From assembly GCF_002939185.1 (NCBI RefSeq), contig NZ_POVL01000002.1, positions 124,001 through 188,000 on the forward strand: 64,000 nucleotides of DNA, written 5' to 3'. Within the stretch, counting starts at the first letter, position 1. The number at the start of each line of letters is the position of its first letter. Positions 34,200 to 46,541 of this stretch are shown here, piece by piece. The position numbers and the translations under genes were made by a program. The stretch comes from Enterobacter sichuanensis (GTDB lineage Bacteria; Pseudomonadota; Gammaproteobacteria; Enterobacterales; Enterobacteriaceae). Below the pieces are notes generated by a model. That model did not search any database, was not told the origin of the DNA, and was given only the letters and a program-made list of their open reading frames with translations.

Positions 34200-34994
34200 T
34201 CAGACAGATTGCAGGCGGGCGGGGTCGATATGGAACAGCGTAGAGAAGTTTTCCGTGGTGACGCGAGCCAGCTCTTCAATACTGACACCTTTAAGCACGG
34301 CCATGTACTCCGCAACATCTCTCGTCATCGCCGGTTGGTTCTCTTTACCGCGATGCGGTACCGGTGCCAGATAAGGAGAGTCTGTTTCCACCAGAATGCG
34401 ATCGAGCGGAACATAACGCGCAGCATCACGAAGTTGCTCAGCGTTACGGAACGTGACAATCCCGGAAAACGAAATATAAAACCCTAAATCAAGCAGTTTA
34501 CCCGCCGTTTCTCTGTCTTCTGTGAAACAGTGTAGTACGCCCCCGCAATCCGTCACGTTTTCTTCCCGCAGGATCGCCAGCGTATCGGCACGCGCATCGC
34601 GGGTATGCACGATAACCGGCTTGTTAAGCTCGCGGCCGATGCGGATATGATGGCGGAAAGACTCCTGCTGGCGCGGTTTCGTTTCCGGCGTGTAAAAATA
34701 GTCCAGCCCGGTCTCACCCATCGCCACCACGCCCTCTTCTGCGGCCAGTCGGCGCAGGTCCTCGACGTCATACGCCTCATCCTGATTCAGCGGGTGAACG
34801 CCGCAGGAAAACACCACGTTATCGCGAACGCCTACCAGCTCGCGCATCGTGCGATAACCCGGCAGCGTCGTCGCCACCGCAAGGCAAAATTTCACATCGC
34901 GGGCCGCGGCTTTCGCCAGTACGTCATCCACGTTTTTATGCAGGGATTGATAATCCAGGCCATCAAGATGGCAGTGTGAGTCGACTAAAAACAT
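34200..34994 (-). CDS. ycfH: TatD-family metal-dependent hydrolase YcfH
   Basis: A 264-residue TIM-barrel metallohydrolase of the TatD family, probable DNase-type enzyme; its physiological substrate is not settled. Metal ligands are visible in DSHCHLDGL near the N-terminus, GETGLDYF, IVHTRDA, LHCFTED and LVETDSPYLAP. The frame runs to 35054, but MFLVDSHCHLD at 34994 is the family start, 10 bases after holB. Confidence 0.95.
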   Translation of the reverse strand: MFLVDSHCHLDGLDYQSLHKNVDDVLAKAAARDVKFCLAVATTLPGYRTMRELVGVRDNVVFSCGVHPLNQDEAYDVEDLRRLAAEEGVVAMGETGLDYFYTPETKPRQQESFRHHIRIGRELNKPVIVHTRDARADTLAILREENVTDCGGVLHCFTEDRETAGKLLDLGFYISFSGIVTFRNAEQLRDAARYVPLDRILVETDSPYLAPVPHRGKENQPAMTRDVAEYMAVLKGVSIEELARVTTENFSTLFHIDPARLQSV

Positions 34995-35004
34995 AATGTC
35001 TCTC

Positions 35005-36009
35005 TCAGAGATGGGAAACAGGCGGTGTGACGCCGGGTTGCAGGTAATGTTCAATGCGCAGTAACTGGTCGGTCAGTAAAAGCTCGCGATTAAGACCCGT
35101 AACGGTTAAAAGCTGTTCACGACTCTGGCAAATGTCATGGAGCATCACGTGAAGAACCGCACCTGAGAGGCGGTTCGCCAGCGTATTCACCAGTGTCCAT
35201 GCATCCGGATTGGTCAGCAGCGTTGCCCCTTGCTGGATTTTTAGCGCATCCAGCAGTAAGGCGGCCAGCCAGTGCAGACGCTCGGCGGCCTGGTCGCTGT
35301 TGAGCACCGGCAATACGCTTAGCCAGTCACCACTGTGAAGCGAAGACTCGACGGCCCGGCAGAGCGCTTCTCGCTGTGACCAGACGTCCGGCTGCAATAA
35401 GGCCAGTGCCGCCGCCGGGGCTCCGCTGCTCAGGCGCAAGGCGGACAGCGCACTTTCAGGTGACGTTGTCACCTCTCGCTCCAGCCAGCTCAGCGCCCAT
35501 GATTCCTGAGGCACCGCGAGGTGATGAAGACGGCAGCGGCTGCGCAACGTCGCCAGCAATCGTCCCGGATCGCGGCACGAGAGGAAAAACCATGTTTTTT
35601 CCGGCGGCTCTTCAAGGGTCTTAAGCAGCGCATTAGCCGCCGCCTCGGTCAGTTGGGTGGCGTCTTTAAGCCAGACGACTTTAGCGCCGCCCAGACGCGC
35701 GTGTTCGTACAATTTTTCACTGACTTCACGCACGGCATCAATACCCAGTGCGCTCTTGCCCTTCTCAGGCTCAAGCGTGTAGTAGTCAGGATGTGTGCCC
35801 GCCTGCATCAGTTGACATCCACGGCACTTGCCGCAGCTTTTGTGCCCTTCCGGCTGCTGACACATCAGAAAACGGGTGATGGCATAAATTAGCGCCTCAT
35901 CCCCCATCCCTGGCAATGCCTGAATCAGTAACGCATGATGCCCCCGCCCCGCCTGATAGCTGCCGATCAGCTGTTCAAAGTGCGGACGCAACCATGGATA
36001 CCATTTCAT
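35005..36009 (-). CDS. holB: DNA polymerase III delta-prime subunit HolB
   Basis: Clamp-loader subunit of 334 residues. AAA+-like fold with a degenerate P-loop ([12 protein letters not shown]) and zinc-binding cysteines in SCGKCRGCQ plus an earlier Cys; the SRC motif appears in [12 protein letters not shown]. The start MKWYPWLRP at 36009 gives the E. coli length; the frame extends to 36030 but within tmk. It overlaps tmk by ATGA. Confidence 0.96.
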   Translation of the reverse strand: MKWYPWLRPHFEQLIGSYQAGRGHHALLIQALPGMGDEALIYAITRFLMCQQPEGHKSCGKCRGCQLMQAGTHPDYYTLEPEKGKSALGIDAVREVSEKLYEHARLGGAKVVWLKDATQLTEAAANALLKTLEEPPEKTWFFLSCRDPGRLLATLRSRCRLHHLAVPQESWALSWLEREVTTSPESALSALRLSSGAPAAALALLQPDVWSQREALCRAVESSLHSGDWLSVLPVLNSDQAAERLHWLAALLLDALKIQQGATLLTNPDAWTLVNTLANRLSGAVLHVMLHDICQSREQLLTVTGLNRELLLTDQLLRIEHYLQPGVTPPVSHL

Positions 36010-36647
36010 GCCTGTTGCTCCTGTACCCACTGTGTAACGGTCTGCTGAATATCGCGCGTGACGTCATCCAGCGACTGCGTCGCATCGATGGTACGAATAG
36101 CGCTGTCCTGTGCCGCCAGCTCAAGATAGCGTGCACGGGTGCGGTTAAAGAAATCAAAGGACTCTTGTTCAATGCGGTCCAGCTCGCCGCGCGCGCGTGC
36201 GCGTTTGAGCCCCACTTCCGGCGTAACGTCCAGATAGAGGGTCAGGTCGGGGCGAAAATCACCCAATACGGCATTACGCAGTGTTGCCAGCATTGTCTGG
36301 TCAATACCGCGTCCCCCGCCCTGATACGCCTGAGTAGACAGATCGTGACGATCGCCAATAACCCACTTGCCCTCGGCCAGCGCGGGCTTAATCACCGTCT
36401 CAACCAGCTGTACACGCGCCGCGTAGAACATCAGCACTTCCGCTTTGTCAGTGATAACTTCGTCGCCAACCGATTTAATGTCCAGTACCAGGCTGCGCAG
36501 CTTCTCGGCCAGCAGCGTACCACCCGGTTCACGGGTAAATACCATGTCCGTCACGCCAAGCGCCTTGAGCGTATCCACCACCACGTTGCGGGCGGTAGTT
36601 TTACCTGCCCCTTCGAGTCCCTCAATGACAATGTATTTACTGCGCAT
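36006..36647 (-). CDS. tmk: Thymidylate kinase
   Basis: dTMP kinase of 213 residues supplying dTDP. P-loop [11 protein letters not shown] at the N-terminus, DR(H) motif in [17 protein letters not shown], and a LID region with basic residues ([12 protein letters not shown]). It overlaps mltG upstream by 11 bases and holB downstream by 4, a tightly packed operon. Confidence 0.97.
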   Translation of the reverse strand: MRSKYIVIEGLEGAGKTTARNVVVDTLKALGVTDMVFTREPGGTLLAEKLRSLVLDIKSVGDEVITDKAEVLMFYAARVQLVETVIKPALAEGKWVIGDRHDLSTQAYQGGGRGIDQTMLATLRNAVLGDFRPDLTLYLDVTPEVGLKRARARGELDRIEQESFDFFNRTRARYLELAAQDSAIRTIDATQSLDDVTRDIQQTVTQWVQEQQA

Positions 36648-37659
36648 TTTTTTCCTTAAGTGCCTTCAGATAGTCCTGAACGGAACGATTATGGCTGGCA
36701 AGGTTGGTGTTAAAGGTGTGCCCCCCTTTTCCATCCGCCACAAAATAGAGATACGGTGTTTTAGCCGGGTGCGCGGCTGCCCTGAGCGACGCCTCGCTCG
36801 GCGTGGCAATCGGGCCAGGCGGTAAACCACTAATCACATACGTATTATACGCCGTGGGTGTCTCGAGATCTTTTCTGGAAATTTTTCCGGTATAACTCTC
36901 ACCCATGCCGTAGATAACAGTAGGGTCGGTTTGCAGACGCATGCCGATACGCAGACGGTTGATAAAGACAGACGCCACCCGATCCCGCTCAGCAGCGACG
37001 GCCGTCTCCTTTTCAATGATTGACGCCATCGTTACAAACTGGTTCCGATCGTTGTAAGGCAGCCCTTCCATTCGCCCTTCCCAGGCGGCATCGACCGCTG
37101 CGACCATTTTTTTATGCGCCCGCTTCAGAATCGCCACGTCGGTTGTACCGGCGGTGTACATCCAGGTGTCTGGCCAGAACCAGCCTTCCACCCATTCCGG
37201 ATGCTCTAATTTCAGCGCCTCGGCCACCGTCTGATAGCGATCGTCTTTTAACGTGTGTTTGATATACGGCGCGTCGCGCAGTTGTTTGAGGTAATCGCTC
37301 AGGCGCATCCCCTCCACAAACCGCAGGGGGAACTGCGCTTCTTTACCGCTTTCCAGCAACTGCATCATCTCCCTGACGGTCATTCCCGGCGTGAAGCGAT
37401 AGGTACCGGCTTTGAAATGAGACAGGTCAGGCTCCACGCGCAATAGCCACTGGAAAACGCGCGGACGATTGATAATCTTGTCGCCATAGAGCTGTTCCCC
37501 AAGCGCCTGGCGGCCCGTCCCCGCTTTCAGGGTAAAGATTGTTTCGTCTTTAATCAGGATCTTACTGTTCGCCAGCTGGCGAACTTTCCATACGCCTGCT
37601 CCGCCAGCGACACCCAGCGCAACGATCAGGAGAAGGACAAAGCGCAACATTTTTTTCAT
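36637..37659 (-). CDS. mltG: Endolytic murein transglycosylase MltG (YceG)
   Basis: Inner-membrane anchored lytic transglycosylase of 340 residues proposed to set glycan strand length. One N-terminal TM (about 5-27) precedes a LysM-like region and the YceG domain, with the catalytic Glu in [11 protein letters not shown]. Located between pabC and tmk as in E. coli, 2 bases after pabC. Confidence 0.96.
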   Translation of the reverse strand: MKKMLRFVLLLIVALGVAGGAGVWKVRQLANSKILIKDETIFTLKAGTGRQALGEQLYGDKIINRPRVFQWLLRVEPDLSHFKAGTYRFTPGMTVREMMQLLESGKEAQFPLRFVEGMRLSDYLKQLRDAPYIKHTLKDDRYQTVAEALKLEHPEWVEGWFWPDTWMYTAGTTDVAILKRAHKKMVAAVDAAWEGRMEGLPYNDRNQFVTMASIIEKETAVAAERDRVASVFINRLRIGMRLQTDPTVIYGMGESYTGKISRKDLETPTAYNTYVISGLPPGPIATPSEASLRAAAHPAKTPYLYFVADGKGGHTFNTNLASHNRSVQDYLKALKEKNAQ

Positions 37660-37661
37660 GA

Positions 37662-38471
37662 CTATCTGGTTTGCTCACATATCGGGGCTAAAAACTGAAA
37701 CAGCTCTCGCGAAGTCCAGCGGTGTTGACCATACGCACGGACCGGTACAACAGGCATCAGCGCATTACATATGATGACTTCATTTGCGGTCTGTAGCGCC
37801 GTTTCGCCTGCGCTCACTTCGACAACGCGAAAGCCGGAGTGTGCCAGCTGCTGCAAACAAAACTGACGCATAATACCGTTCACCCCCGCCTGTTCCAGTG
37901 ACGGCGTGAAAACATCATTCCCCTGCCGCCAGAATAAATTAGCCGCACAGCATTCCGTAATGACGCCTTCGCTGTCAAGAACCAGCGCCTCATCGGCGTC
38001 CGTCTGCTCAAGATGAGTACGAATCAACACCTGCTCCATGCGATTGAGATGTTTTATGCCGGCGAGCATGGCATTTCGTCCCAGCCGCAGGGGACTCAAC
38101 GTCAGGGTGACGCCCTCTTCTCGCCAGCGAGCGTAATGGGCGGGATAAGCAGACGTGGAGAGGATACGCGTTGGGTTAAGGCACGACGCGGCACTGTACC
38201 CCCGGCCACCACTGCCACGGCTGATAATAACTTTAAGTACGCCGCTCTGCTTCCCGGATGCCAGGTGGCACATTTCCTGACGCAATGTGTCCCACTGTAT
38301 AAAGGGGATCAGTAACGCCTCGCAGGCCGTTTGCAGACGACGAAGGTGGGCATCAAGCAGGCATACGTCACCATCGGCAATGCGCGCCGTGGTAAAGCAA
38401 CCATCACCAAACTGCGTCGCCCTGTCGCTGGCAGGCAGCGTGTCCTGCTCAAGGCCATTGATTAAAAACAT
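37662..38471 (-). CDS. pabC: Aminodeoxychorismate lyase
   Basis: PLP fold-type IV enzyme of 269 residues that makes p-aminobenzoate for folate. The PLP lysine lies in [13 protein letters not shown], and the conserved Glu region is in [13 protein letters not shown]. It follows fabF after a gap with a terminator-like hairpin, so it may be partly independent of the fab cluster. Confidence 0.96.
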   Translation of the reverse strand: MFLINGLEQDTLPASDRATQFGDGCFTTARIADGDVCLLDAHLRRLQTACEALLIPFIQWDTLRQEMCHLASGKQSGVLKVIISRGSGGRGYSAASCLNPTRILSTSAYPAHYARWREEGVTLTLSPLRLGRNAMLAGIKHLNRMEQVLIRTHLEQTDADEALVLDSEGVITECCAANLFWRQGNDVFTPSLEQAGVNGIMRQFCLQQLAHSGFRVVEVSAGETALQTANEVIICNALMPVVPVRAYGQHRWTSRELFQFLAPICEQTR

Positions 38472-38541
38472 GGTGGCTCCTTATGCGTGGGCGTTTAGTC
38501 TGGCAGGATGTTATGCAGCCGACAAGAAGATTAGCCTTAAT

Positions 38542-38570
38542 AAAAAAGGTCCGGCAAGCGGACCTTTTTT
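38542..38570 (-). terminator. Terminator between fabF and pabC
   Basis: AAAAAAGGTCCG, GCAAG loop, CGGACCTTTTTT: a symmetric hairpin giving T6 on either strand, about 20 bases past the fabF stop. Confidence 0.9.
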
Positions 38571-38590
38571 AGGGCTATCGAGAGTCTGGA

Positions 38591-39889
<1,299 letters not shown>

Positions 39890-39923
39890 TCAGGCGGTCG
39901 AATGACCGCCTGGAGATGTTCAC

Positions 39924-40160
39924 TTACGCCTGGTGACCGTTGATGTAATCAATGGCAGCCTGAACGGTGGTGATCTTCTCAGCTTCTTCGTCCGGAATCT
40001 CAGTATCAAACTCTTCTTCCAGAGCCATTACCAGCTCAACGGTGTCAAGAGAATCTGCGCCCAGGTCTTCAACGAAGGAAGCGGAGTTCACAACTTCTTC
40101 CTGCTTAACGCCCAGCTGTTCGCCGATAATTTTCTTAACGCGTTCTTCGATAGTGCTCAT
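39924..40160 (-). CDS. acpP: Acyl carrier protein
   Basis: A 78-residue acidic carrier protein. The 4'-phosphopantetheine attachment serine is in GADSLDTVE (Ser37 counting the initiator Met). The frame extends upstream to 40298, but [10 protein letters not shown] at 40160 is the conserved start. It has its own candidate promoter, fitting its need for very high expression. Confidence 0.98.
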   Translation of the reverse strand: MSTIEERVKKIIGEQLGVKQEEVVNSASFVEDLGADSLDTVELVMALEEEFDTEIPDEEAEKITTVQAAIDYINGHQA

Positions 40161-40205
40161 ACTCTTAAATTTCCTATCAAAACTCGCTTTCGCGATGGTT
40201 TTCGT

Positions 40206-40233
40206 AGTGTATAAAATGTTGAAAAATTTGCAA
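40206..40233 (-). promoter_or_regulatory. Candidate acpP promoter
   Basis: On the minus strand TTGCAA (40233-40228), 16 bases, TACACT (40211-40206), predicting a start near 40199, about 40 bases before the acpP ATG. Confidence 0.5.
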
Positions 40234-40313
40234 CTAAATCCCGGCAGTTCGTACCACGATTTTACGTTATTTTGAGGCCTTTTACCCAAATAACGCAAAT
40301 TTTTTTATCGTGG

Positions 40314-41048
40314 TTAAACCATATACATCCCGCCGTTGACGTGGAGGGTCTCACCAGTGATGTAACCCGCTTCGTCAGAGGCTAAAAATGCAACCGCACT
40401 GGCAATTTCTTTCGGGTCGCCTAAGCGGCCCGCAGGAACAGCTGCCAGCGTACCCGCACGCTGCTCATCAGTCAGCGCACGCGTCATGTCCGTTTCAATA
40501 AAGCCCGGAGCAACAACGTTTACAGTAATACCGCGGGACGCGACTTCACGCGCCAGCGACTTACTGAAACCAATCAGACCTGCTTTCGCCGCAGCGTAGT
40601 TAGCCTGACCAGCATTTCCCATGGTACCAACCACAGAACCGACAGTGATAATACGACCATGACGCTTTTTCATCATAGCGCGCATTACCGCTTTTGACAG
40701 ACGGAATACAGATGACAGGTTGGTTTCGATGATATCGTTCCACTCGTCGTCTTTCATTCGCATTAACAGGTTATCACGGGTGATCCCGGCATTGTTTACC
40801 AGAATATCCACTTCGCCAAACTCTGCGCGAATATTTTCCAGAACAGATTCGATAGATGCAGGCTCGGTCACATTCAGTACCAGACCTTTACCGTTCGCAC
40901 CCAGATATTCGCTGATACTCTTCGCACCATTCTCGCTGGTTGCTGTACCAATCACCTTCGCGCCGCGCGCAACCAGTGTTTCAGCAATCGCACGCCCGAT
41001 ACCGCGGCTAGCCCCAGTCACCAGGGCGATTTTTCCTTCAAAACTCAT
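40314..41048 (-). CDS. fabG: 3-oxoacyl-ACP reductase
   Basis: NADPH-dependent short-chain reductase, 244 residues. Cofactor motif TGASRGIGRA at 11-20 and catalytic Ser138, Tyr151 and Lys155 in the YAAAK context. Twelve bases after fabD; a 153-base gap then precedes acpP. Confidence 0.98.
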   Translation of the reverse strand: MSFEGKIALVTGASRGIGRAIAETLVARGAKVIGTATSENGAKSISEYLGANGKGLVLNVTEPASIESVLENIRAEFGEVDILVNNAGITRDNLLMRMKDDEWNDIIETNLSSVFRLSKAVMRAMMKKRHGRIITVGSVVGTMGNAGQANYAAAKAGLIGFSKSLAREVASRGITVNVVAPGFIETDMTRALTDEQRAGTLAAVPAGRLGDPKEIASAVAFLASDEAGYITGETLHVNGGMYMV

Positions 41049-41060
41049 GGTATTCCTCTT

Positions 41061-41990
41061 TTATTGCGAGAGTGCCGCTGACATCGCTTCCGGCTCGTTA
41101 ATCGCCGAGGCAGTCAGGGTGTCAACAATACGTTTAGTCAGACCGGTGAGGACTTTCCCTGGGCCAACTTCATACAGATGCTCAACGCCCTCCGCTGCCA
41201 TAAACTCAACGGTTTTGGTCCACTGTACCGGGCTGTAGAGCTGGCGAACCAGCGCGTCACGGATAGCTTCCGGCGAAGTTTCGCATTTCACGTCGACGTT
41301 GTTCACAACGGAAATCGTCGGTGCGTTAAACGTAATTTTTTCCAGCTCGACCGCCAGTTTTTCGGCAGCAGGTTTCATCAGCGCACAGTGTGACGGCACG
41401 CTAACAGGCAGCGGCAGCGCACGTTTGGCACCCGCCGCTTTACAGGCCGCACCAGCACGTTCAACCGCTTCTTTATGACCGGCGATAACGACCTGGCCCG
41501 GCGAGTTGAAGTTAACCGGAGAAACCACCTGGCCTTCAGCGGATTCTTCGCACGCTTTTGCAATCGCGGCATCATCCAGGCCGATGATGGCAGACATACC
41601 GCCCGTGCCTTCCGGCACCGCTTCCTGCATGAATTTACCGCGCAGTTCCACCAGACGTACCGCGTCAGCAAACGCGATCACACCGGCACAGACCAGCGCA
41701 GAGTATTCACCCAGGCTATGGCCCGCGAGCAGCGCTGGCGCTTTACCGCCCTGCTGCTGCCAGACACGCCACAACGCAACGGACGCGGTCAGCAGTGCTG
41801 GCTGGGTCTGCCAGGTTTTGTTCAGTTCTTCGGCCGGCCCCTGCTGGGTCAGCGCCCACAAATCATAACCCAGTGCATCGGAAGCTTCACGGAAAGTCTC
41901 TTCAATTACCGGATAGTTTGCTGCCATTTCAGACAACATCCCAACGGTTTGAGAGCCCTGCCCCGGGAACACAAAAGCAAATTGCGTCAT
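41061..41990 (-). CDS. fabD: Malonyl-CoA:ACP transacylase
   Basis: Loads malonyl groups onto ACP; 309 residues. The N-terminal FVFPGQGSQTVGM motif and nucleophile Ser92 in AGHSLGEYS are present, with the partner histidine in VSVPSHCALM. Fifteen bases after fabH. Confidence 0.98.
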   Translation of the reverse strand: MTQFAFVFPGQGSQTVGMLSEMAANYPVIEETFREASDALGYDLWALTQQGPAEELNKTWQTQPALLTASVALWRVWQQQGGKAPALLAGHSLGEYSALVCAGVIAFADAVRLVELRGKFMQEAVPEGTGGMSAIIGLDDAAIAKACEESAEGQVVSPVNFNSPGQVVIAGHKEAVERAGAACKAAGAKRALPLPVSVPSHCALMKPAAEKLAVELEKITFNAPTISVVNNVDVKCETSPEAIRDALVRQLYSPVQWTKTVEFMAAEGVEHLYEVGPGKVLTGLTKRIVDTLTASAINEPEAMSAALSQ

Positions 41991-42005
41991 TTTTTATTCC
42001 TTATC

Positions 42006-42959
42006 CTAGAAACGAACCAGCGCGGAACCCCAGGTGAACCCGCCACCGAAGGCTTCAAGCAAGACCAGCTGGCCCCGTTTGATTCGCCCGTCGCGTACCG
42101 CTTCGTCAAATGCGCACGGTACTGACGCCGCAGAGGTGTTGCCGTGGCGATCCAGCGTCACCACGACGTTATCCATCGACATGCCCAGCTTTTTCGCGGT
42201 CGCGCTGATGATACGCAGGTTCGCCTGGTGCGGCACCAGCCAGTCGAGTGCAGTGCGTTCCAGGTTATTGGCTTCCAGCGTCTCATCAACAATGTGCGCA
42301 AGCTCAGTCACCGCCACCTTGAACACCTCATTACCTGCCATGGTCAGGTAAATGGCATTGTCTGGATTAACGCGATCGGCGTTAGGCAGTGTCAGCAGCT
42401 CACCGTAGCTTCCGTCGGCATGCAAATGCGTGGAGATAATGCCCGGCTCTTCGGACTGGCCCAGCAGCACCGCACCTGCACCATCACCAAAAATAATGAT
42501 CGTTCCGCGATCGGTCGGATCGCAGGTACGCGCCAGCACGTCAGCACCGATCACCAGCGCATATTTGACGGCACCGGACTTAACATACTGATCGGCAACG
42601 CTCAGTGCATAGGTGAAACCTGCACACGCGGCAGCGACGTCAAACGCCGGACAGCCCTTAATGCCGAGCATATTTTGCACCTGGCACGCCGCGCTTGGGA
42701 AAGCGTGTGTGGCAGACGTCGTGGCGACCACGATCAAACCAATCTGTTCTTTATCAATGCCCGCCATCTCGATAGCACGCTGTGCGGCTTCGTAACCCAT
42801 GGTCGACACGGTTTCGTCTGGCGCGGCAATACGACGTTCACGGATACCTGTGCGCGTGACAATCCACTCGTCAGACGTATCTACCATTTTTTCCAGATCG
42901 GCGTTGGTACGCACTTGTTTTGGCAGGTAGCTGCCGGTACCTAAAATCTTCGTATACAT
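42006..42959 (-). CDS. fabH: Beta-ketoacyl-ACP synthase III
   Basis: Initiating condensing enzyme using acetyl-CoA and malonyl-ACP, 317 residues. Catalytic Cys112 in [13 protein letters not shown], and His and Asn in [11 protein letters not shown] and GNTSAAS. Six bases after plsX. Confidence 0.98.
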   Translation of the reverse strand: MYTKILGTGSYLPKQVRTNADLEKMVDTSDEWIVTRTGIRERRIAAPDETVSTMGYEAAQRAIEMAGIDKEQIGLIVVATTSATHAFPSAACQVQNMLGIKGCPAFDVAAACAGFTYALSVADQYVKSGAVKYALVIGADVLARTCDPTDRGTIIIFGDGAGAVLLGQSEEPGIISTHLHADGSYGELLTLPNADRVNPDNAIYLTMAGNEVFKVAVTELAHIVDETLEANNLERTALDWLVPHQANLRIISATAKKLGMSMDNVVVTLDRHGNTSAASVPCAFDEAVRDGRIKRGQLVLLEAFGGGFTWGSALVRF

Positions 42960-42965
42960 GTACGC

Positions 42966-44000
42966 TCAGTCACTTTTAGCTAATACAGATTCCAGGCGAG
43001 CGGCAATCCGCTGAGGGACTTGTCGCTGCACCGCCTGCACTGCCTGTTCAATCGCGACAGCAAATGCTCGCTGATTGGCGGCGCCATGACTCTTAATCAC
43101 GATGCCGCGCAATCCTAACAGACAGGCGCCATTATACTGGTCGGGGTTGAGGTGACTGAATCGCCGCGTCAGGCTTTTTTGTAACCAACGCTTTAATAAA
43201 ATCAACCACCAGGCGCTTTTTTTGCCTTCTCCCTGCGATTTCAGCAGAGAAAGAAACATGCGCACCACCCCTTCCATGGTCTTCAACGTGACGTTTCCGG
43301 TGAAGCCATCGCACACCAGAACATCCGTTTTACCCGTCAACAACTCATTGGCTTCGAGATAACCAATATAGTTGATGGAGGGAACCTGTTTGAGCAATTC
43401 AGCCGCATCGCGAATGCTGTCCAGGCCTTTGGTCTCTTCTTCACCAATGTTCAGTAACGCAACACGGGGAGTATTAATCCCGACCACTTCTTCTGCCAGC
43501 ACCGATCCCATCACGGCAAACTGAGCCAGCATTGTACTATCACAATCGACGTTAGCGCCCAGGTCGAGCACCACCGTCTTACCCTTCTGTTGATGCGGTA
43601 ACACCGTCACCAGCGCCGGGCGCTCAATGCCCTCAATAGGCTTGAGCAGTAATTTCGACAGTCCCATCAGCGCGCCGGTGTTTCCCGCACTGACGCAGGC
43701 CTGAGCGCGCCCTTCTTTCACCAGTTCCAGCGCGATGCGCATAGAACTGCCACGGCTATTACGAATAGCCTGAGAGGGCCGGGCATCACTGGCAATAACT
43801 GACTGCGCAGGAATAATCTGCAGACGCGAACGTTGTTCAAAGTCAGCTTTTGCAAGTAATGGCGTGATTGTGTCGGGATTACCGACTAAAAGAAGAGTGA
43901 GTTGCGAATTAGAATTCAGTGCCTGCAATGCTGCAGGCACTGTCACGGAAGGGCCGAAATCTCCCCCCATGACATCTAACGCCAGGGTTAGACGTGTCAA
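42966..44000 (-). CDS. plsX: Phosphate acyltransferase PlsX
   Basis: Converts acyl-ACP to acyl-phosphate for phospholipid synthesis. 344 residues, 12 shorter than E. coli PlsX: the tail ends [11 protein letters not shown] instead of the longer E. coli C-terminus. Conserved segments include [22 protein letters not shown] and [12 protein letters not shown]. The short tail is outside the conserved domain and probably normal for this lineage. Confidence 0.96.
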   Translation of the reverse strand: MTRLTLALDVMGGDFGPSVTVPAALQALNSNSQLTLLLVGNPDTITPLLAKADFEQRSRLQIIPAQSVIASDARPSQAIRNSRGSSMRIALELVKEGRAQACVSAGNTGALMGLSKLLLKPIEGIERPALVTVLPHQQKGKTVVLDLGANVDCDSTMLAQFAVMGSVLAEEVVGINTPRVALLNIGEEETKGLDSIRDAAELLKQVPSINYIGYLEANELLTGKTDVLVCDGFTGNVTLKTMEGVVRMFLSLLKSQGEGKKSAWWLILLKRWLQKSLTRRFSHLNPDQYNGACLLGLRGIVIKSHGAANQRAFAVAIEQAVQAVQRQVPQRIAARLESVLAKSD

Positions 44001-44028
44001 GGTATCGTCGCAGCCTGGTTCGGTAAGT

Positions 44029-44080
44029 TCCCCGTTTGCACGGGGAGCTCCTCACTAAGCCTAATCACGCTGACGCGTGA

Positions 44081-44082
<2 letters not shown>
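44029..44082 (-). other. Two hairpins between rpmF and plsX
   Basis: TCCCCG/CGGGGA (44029-44034, 44041-44046) and AATCACGC/GCGTGATT (44063-44070, 44075-44082), the latter touching the rpmF stop. No strong T run follows, so they may process or attenuate the transcript downstream of the abundant L32 mRNA rather than end it. Confidence 0.5.
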
Positions 44083-44266
<184 letters not shown>

Positions 44267-44270
44267 TTAA

Positions 44271-44804
<534 letters not shown>

Positions 44805-44833
44805 TTAACTTTGTAACGTCATAGAGTCAAAGA

Positions 44834-44857
44834 AAAAGGCAACCTGGGCTGCCTTTT
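44834..44857. other. Hairpin in the yceD-yceF divergent promoter region
   Basis: AAAAGGCA (44834-44841) pairs with TGCCTTTT (44850-44857). Terminator-like, yet placed between two divergent starts, so it may belong to a 5' leader or be a boundary element. Confidence 0.35.
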
Positions 44858-44932
44858 GCCAATTATTCGCACACATTGCGGCCTGTAGTTTAAAATGGCT
44901 GGCATCGATACGCTATATCTGGTGATAAAAAT

Positions 44933-45517
44933 ATGCCAAATCTCGTTCTCGCGTCCACCTCTCCCTACCGCCGAATGTTGCTGGAAAAGCTCGGGATCCC
45001 GTTTGAATGTGCCGCGCCAGAGGTTGATGAGACGCCACAACCGGGCGAGTCACCGCGTCATCTGGTGACGCGTCTGGCGAAAGAGAAAGCGCAATCGCTG
45101 GCCGCACGTTACCCTTCGCATTTGATTATAGGCTCCGATCAGGTTTGTGTGCTGGACGGCGTAATTACCGGCAAGCCGCACACCGAGGAGAAAGCCTGTC
45201 AGCAATTACTGCAGGCACGCGGCAATATCGTCACTTTTTATACGGGCCTGGCGCTCTATAACTCCGCCTCTGGTCACCTGCAAACAGAATGCGAGCCCTT
45301 CGACGTTCACTTCCGCCACCTCAGTGAGCAAGAAATTGAGGATTATGTGCGACGGGAGCGCCCGCTCAACTGTGCGGGTAGCTTTAAGAGTGAAGGATTG
45401 GGGATTGCATTATTCGACAAGTTGGACGGGCGTGATCCGAATACGCTGGTCGGGTTGCCGCTGATTGCGCTGTGTCAGATGTTACGGCGCGAAGCGTGTA
45501 ATCCACTGACAATGTGA
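44933..45517 (+). CDS. yceF: Maf-family nucleotide pyrophosphatase YceF
   Basis: Maf-type nucleoside triphosphate pyrophosphatase of 194 residues; E. coli YceF prefers m7GTP, suggesting a house-cleaning role. The N-terminal [18 protein letters not shown] motif, [10 protein letters not shown] and the conserved GSFKSEGLG are visible. Divergent from yceD; convergent with rluC, separated by a REP pair. Confidence 0.95.
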   Translation: MPNLVLASTSPYRRMLLEKLGIPFECAAPEVDETPQPGESPRHLVTRLAKEKAQSLAARYPSHLIIGSDQVCVLDGVITGKPHTEEKACQQLLQARGNIVTFYTGLALYNSASGHLQTECEPFDVHFRHLSEQEIEDYVRRERPLNCAGSFKSEGLGIALFDKLDGRDPNTLVGLPLIALCQMLRREACNPLTM

Positions 45518-45521
45518 TCTT

Positions 45522-45588
45522 CGCCGGGTGGCGCTACGCTTACCCGTCCTACAAAACCGTAGGCCCGTGCAAGCGTAGCGCCGCCGGA
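45522..45588. repeat. REP pair between yceF and rluC
   Basis: Two inverted REP-like units: GCCGGGTGGC ... CCCGTCCTAC (45522-45551) and GTAGGCCCGT ... CCGGAC (45557-45588). The core resembles the REPs around the RAYT gene at 4557. It fills the gap between convergent genes. Confidence 0.8.
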
Positions 45589-45593
45589 CAAAA

Positions 45594-46541
45594 TCAGCCG
45601 CGCAGCACTTTCAGACAGCGTTTTAACTGCTCATCCAGCGGCGCTTCAATACGGATGATTTCACCCGTATGAGGATGGGTAAACTTCAGCGCTGCCGCAT
45701 GCAGGAACAGACGCGACAGCCCCGTGCCTGCCAGTTGCTTATCAAATTCGCGATCGCCATAGCGGTCATCAAACGCAATAGGATGGCCTGCAAACTGTGT
45801 ATGCACGCGGATCTGGTGGGTACGTCCGGTCACCGGGCTGCAGCGCACCAGCGTGGCAAACTCATAGCGCTCTTCCACCTTAAAACGCGTCTCAGAAGGT
45901 TTGCCTTCCTGGCTCACGCGGACAATACGTTCGCCGCTTTGCAGAATGTTCTTCAGCAGCGGCGCCTGCACCACTTTCACATGGGACTGCCACTGACCGC
46001 GCACCAGCGCCAGATAGTCTTTCTGCATGCCCTTTTCACGCAGCTGCTCATGCAACGCGCGCAGCGCTGACCGCTTCTTCGCCACCAGCAGTACGCCGGA
46101 GGTGTCACGGTCAAGTCGGTGAACCAGTTCAAGGAAACGCGCTTCCGGACGCAGGGCACGCAGCCCTTCAATCACGCCGAAGCTCAAACCGCTCCCGCCA
46201 TGCACCGCCGTTCCGGACGGCTTATTGAGCACCAGAATGTGGTCATCTTCGTAGAGGATCACATCACTCAGGGCCGCCACTTTCTGCAGCTTCGGCGACA
46301 CAACCTCTTCTTCGCGTTCAGCAACGCGCACCGGTGGAATACGCACTTCGTCGCCGGCTTCGAGCTTGTACTCAGGTTTGACGCGCTTTTTGTTAACCCG
46401 CACCTCGCCCTTGCGCAGGATACGGTAAATCATACTCTTTGGCACGCCTTTCAGCTGAGTGCGCAAAAAGTTATCGATACGTTGCCCCGCTTCGTCTTCG
46501 GCGATGGCAACCATTTTTACGGCTGGAGTCTCTGTTTTCAT
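45594..46541 (-). CDS. rluC: 23S rRNA pseudouridine synthase RluC
   Basis: Modifies uridines 955, 2504 and 2580 of 23S rRNA (E. coli numbering). 315 residues, four fewer than E. coli, the difference lying in the C-terminal part (shorter loop at KQLAGTGLSRL and tail). N-terminal S4 domain (about 20-75) and catalytic Asp in HRLDRDTSG. Confidence 0.96.
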   Translation of the reverse strand: MKTETPAVKMVAIAEDEAGQRIDNFLRTQLKGVPKSMIYRILRKGEVRVNKKRVKPEYKLEAGDEVRIPPVRVAEREEEVVSPKLQKVAALSDVILYEDDHILVLNKPSGTAVHGGSGLSFGVIEGLRALRPEARFLELVHRLDRDTSGVLLVAKKRSALRALHEQLREKGMQKDYLALVRGQWQSHVKVVQAPLLKNILQSGERIVRVSQEGKPSETRFKVEERYEFATLVRCSPVTGRTHQIRVHTQFAGHPIAFDDRYGDREFDKQLAGTGLSRLFLHAAALKFTHPHTGEIIRIEAPLDEQLKRCLKVLRG

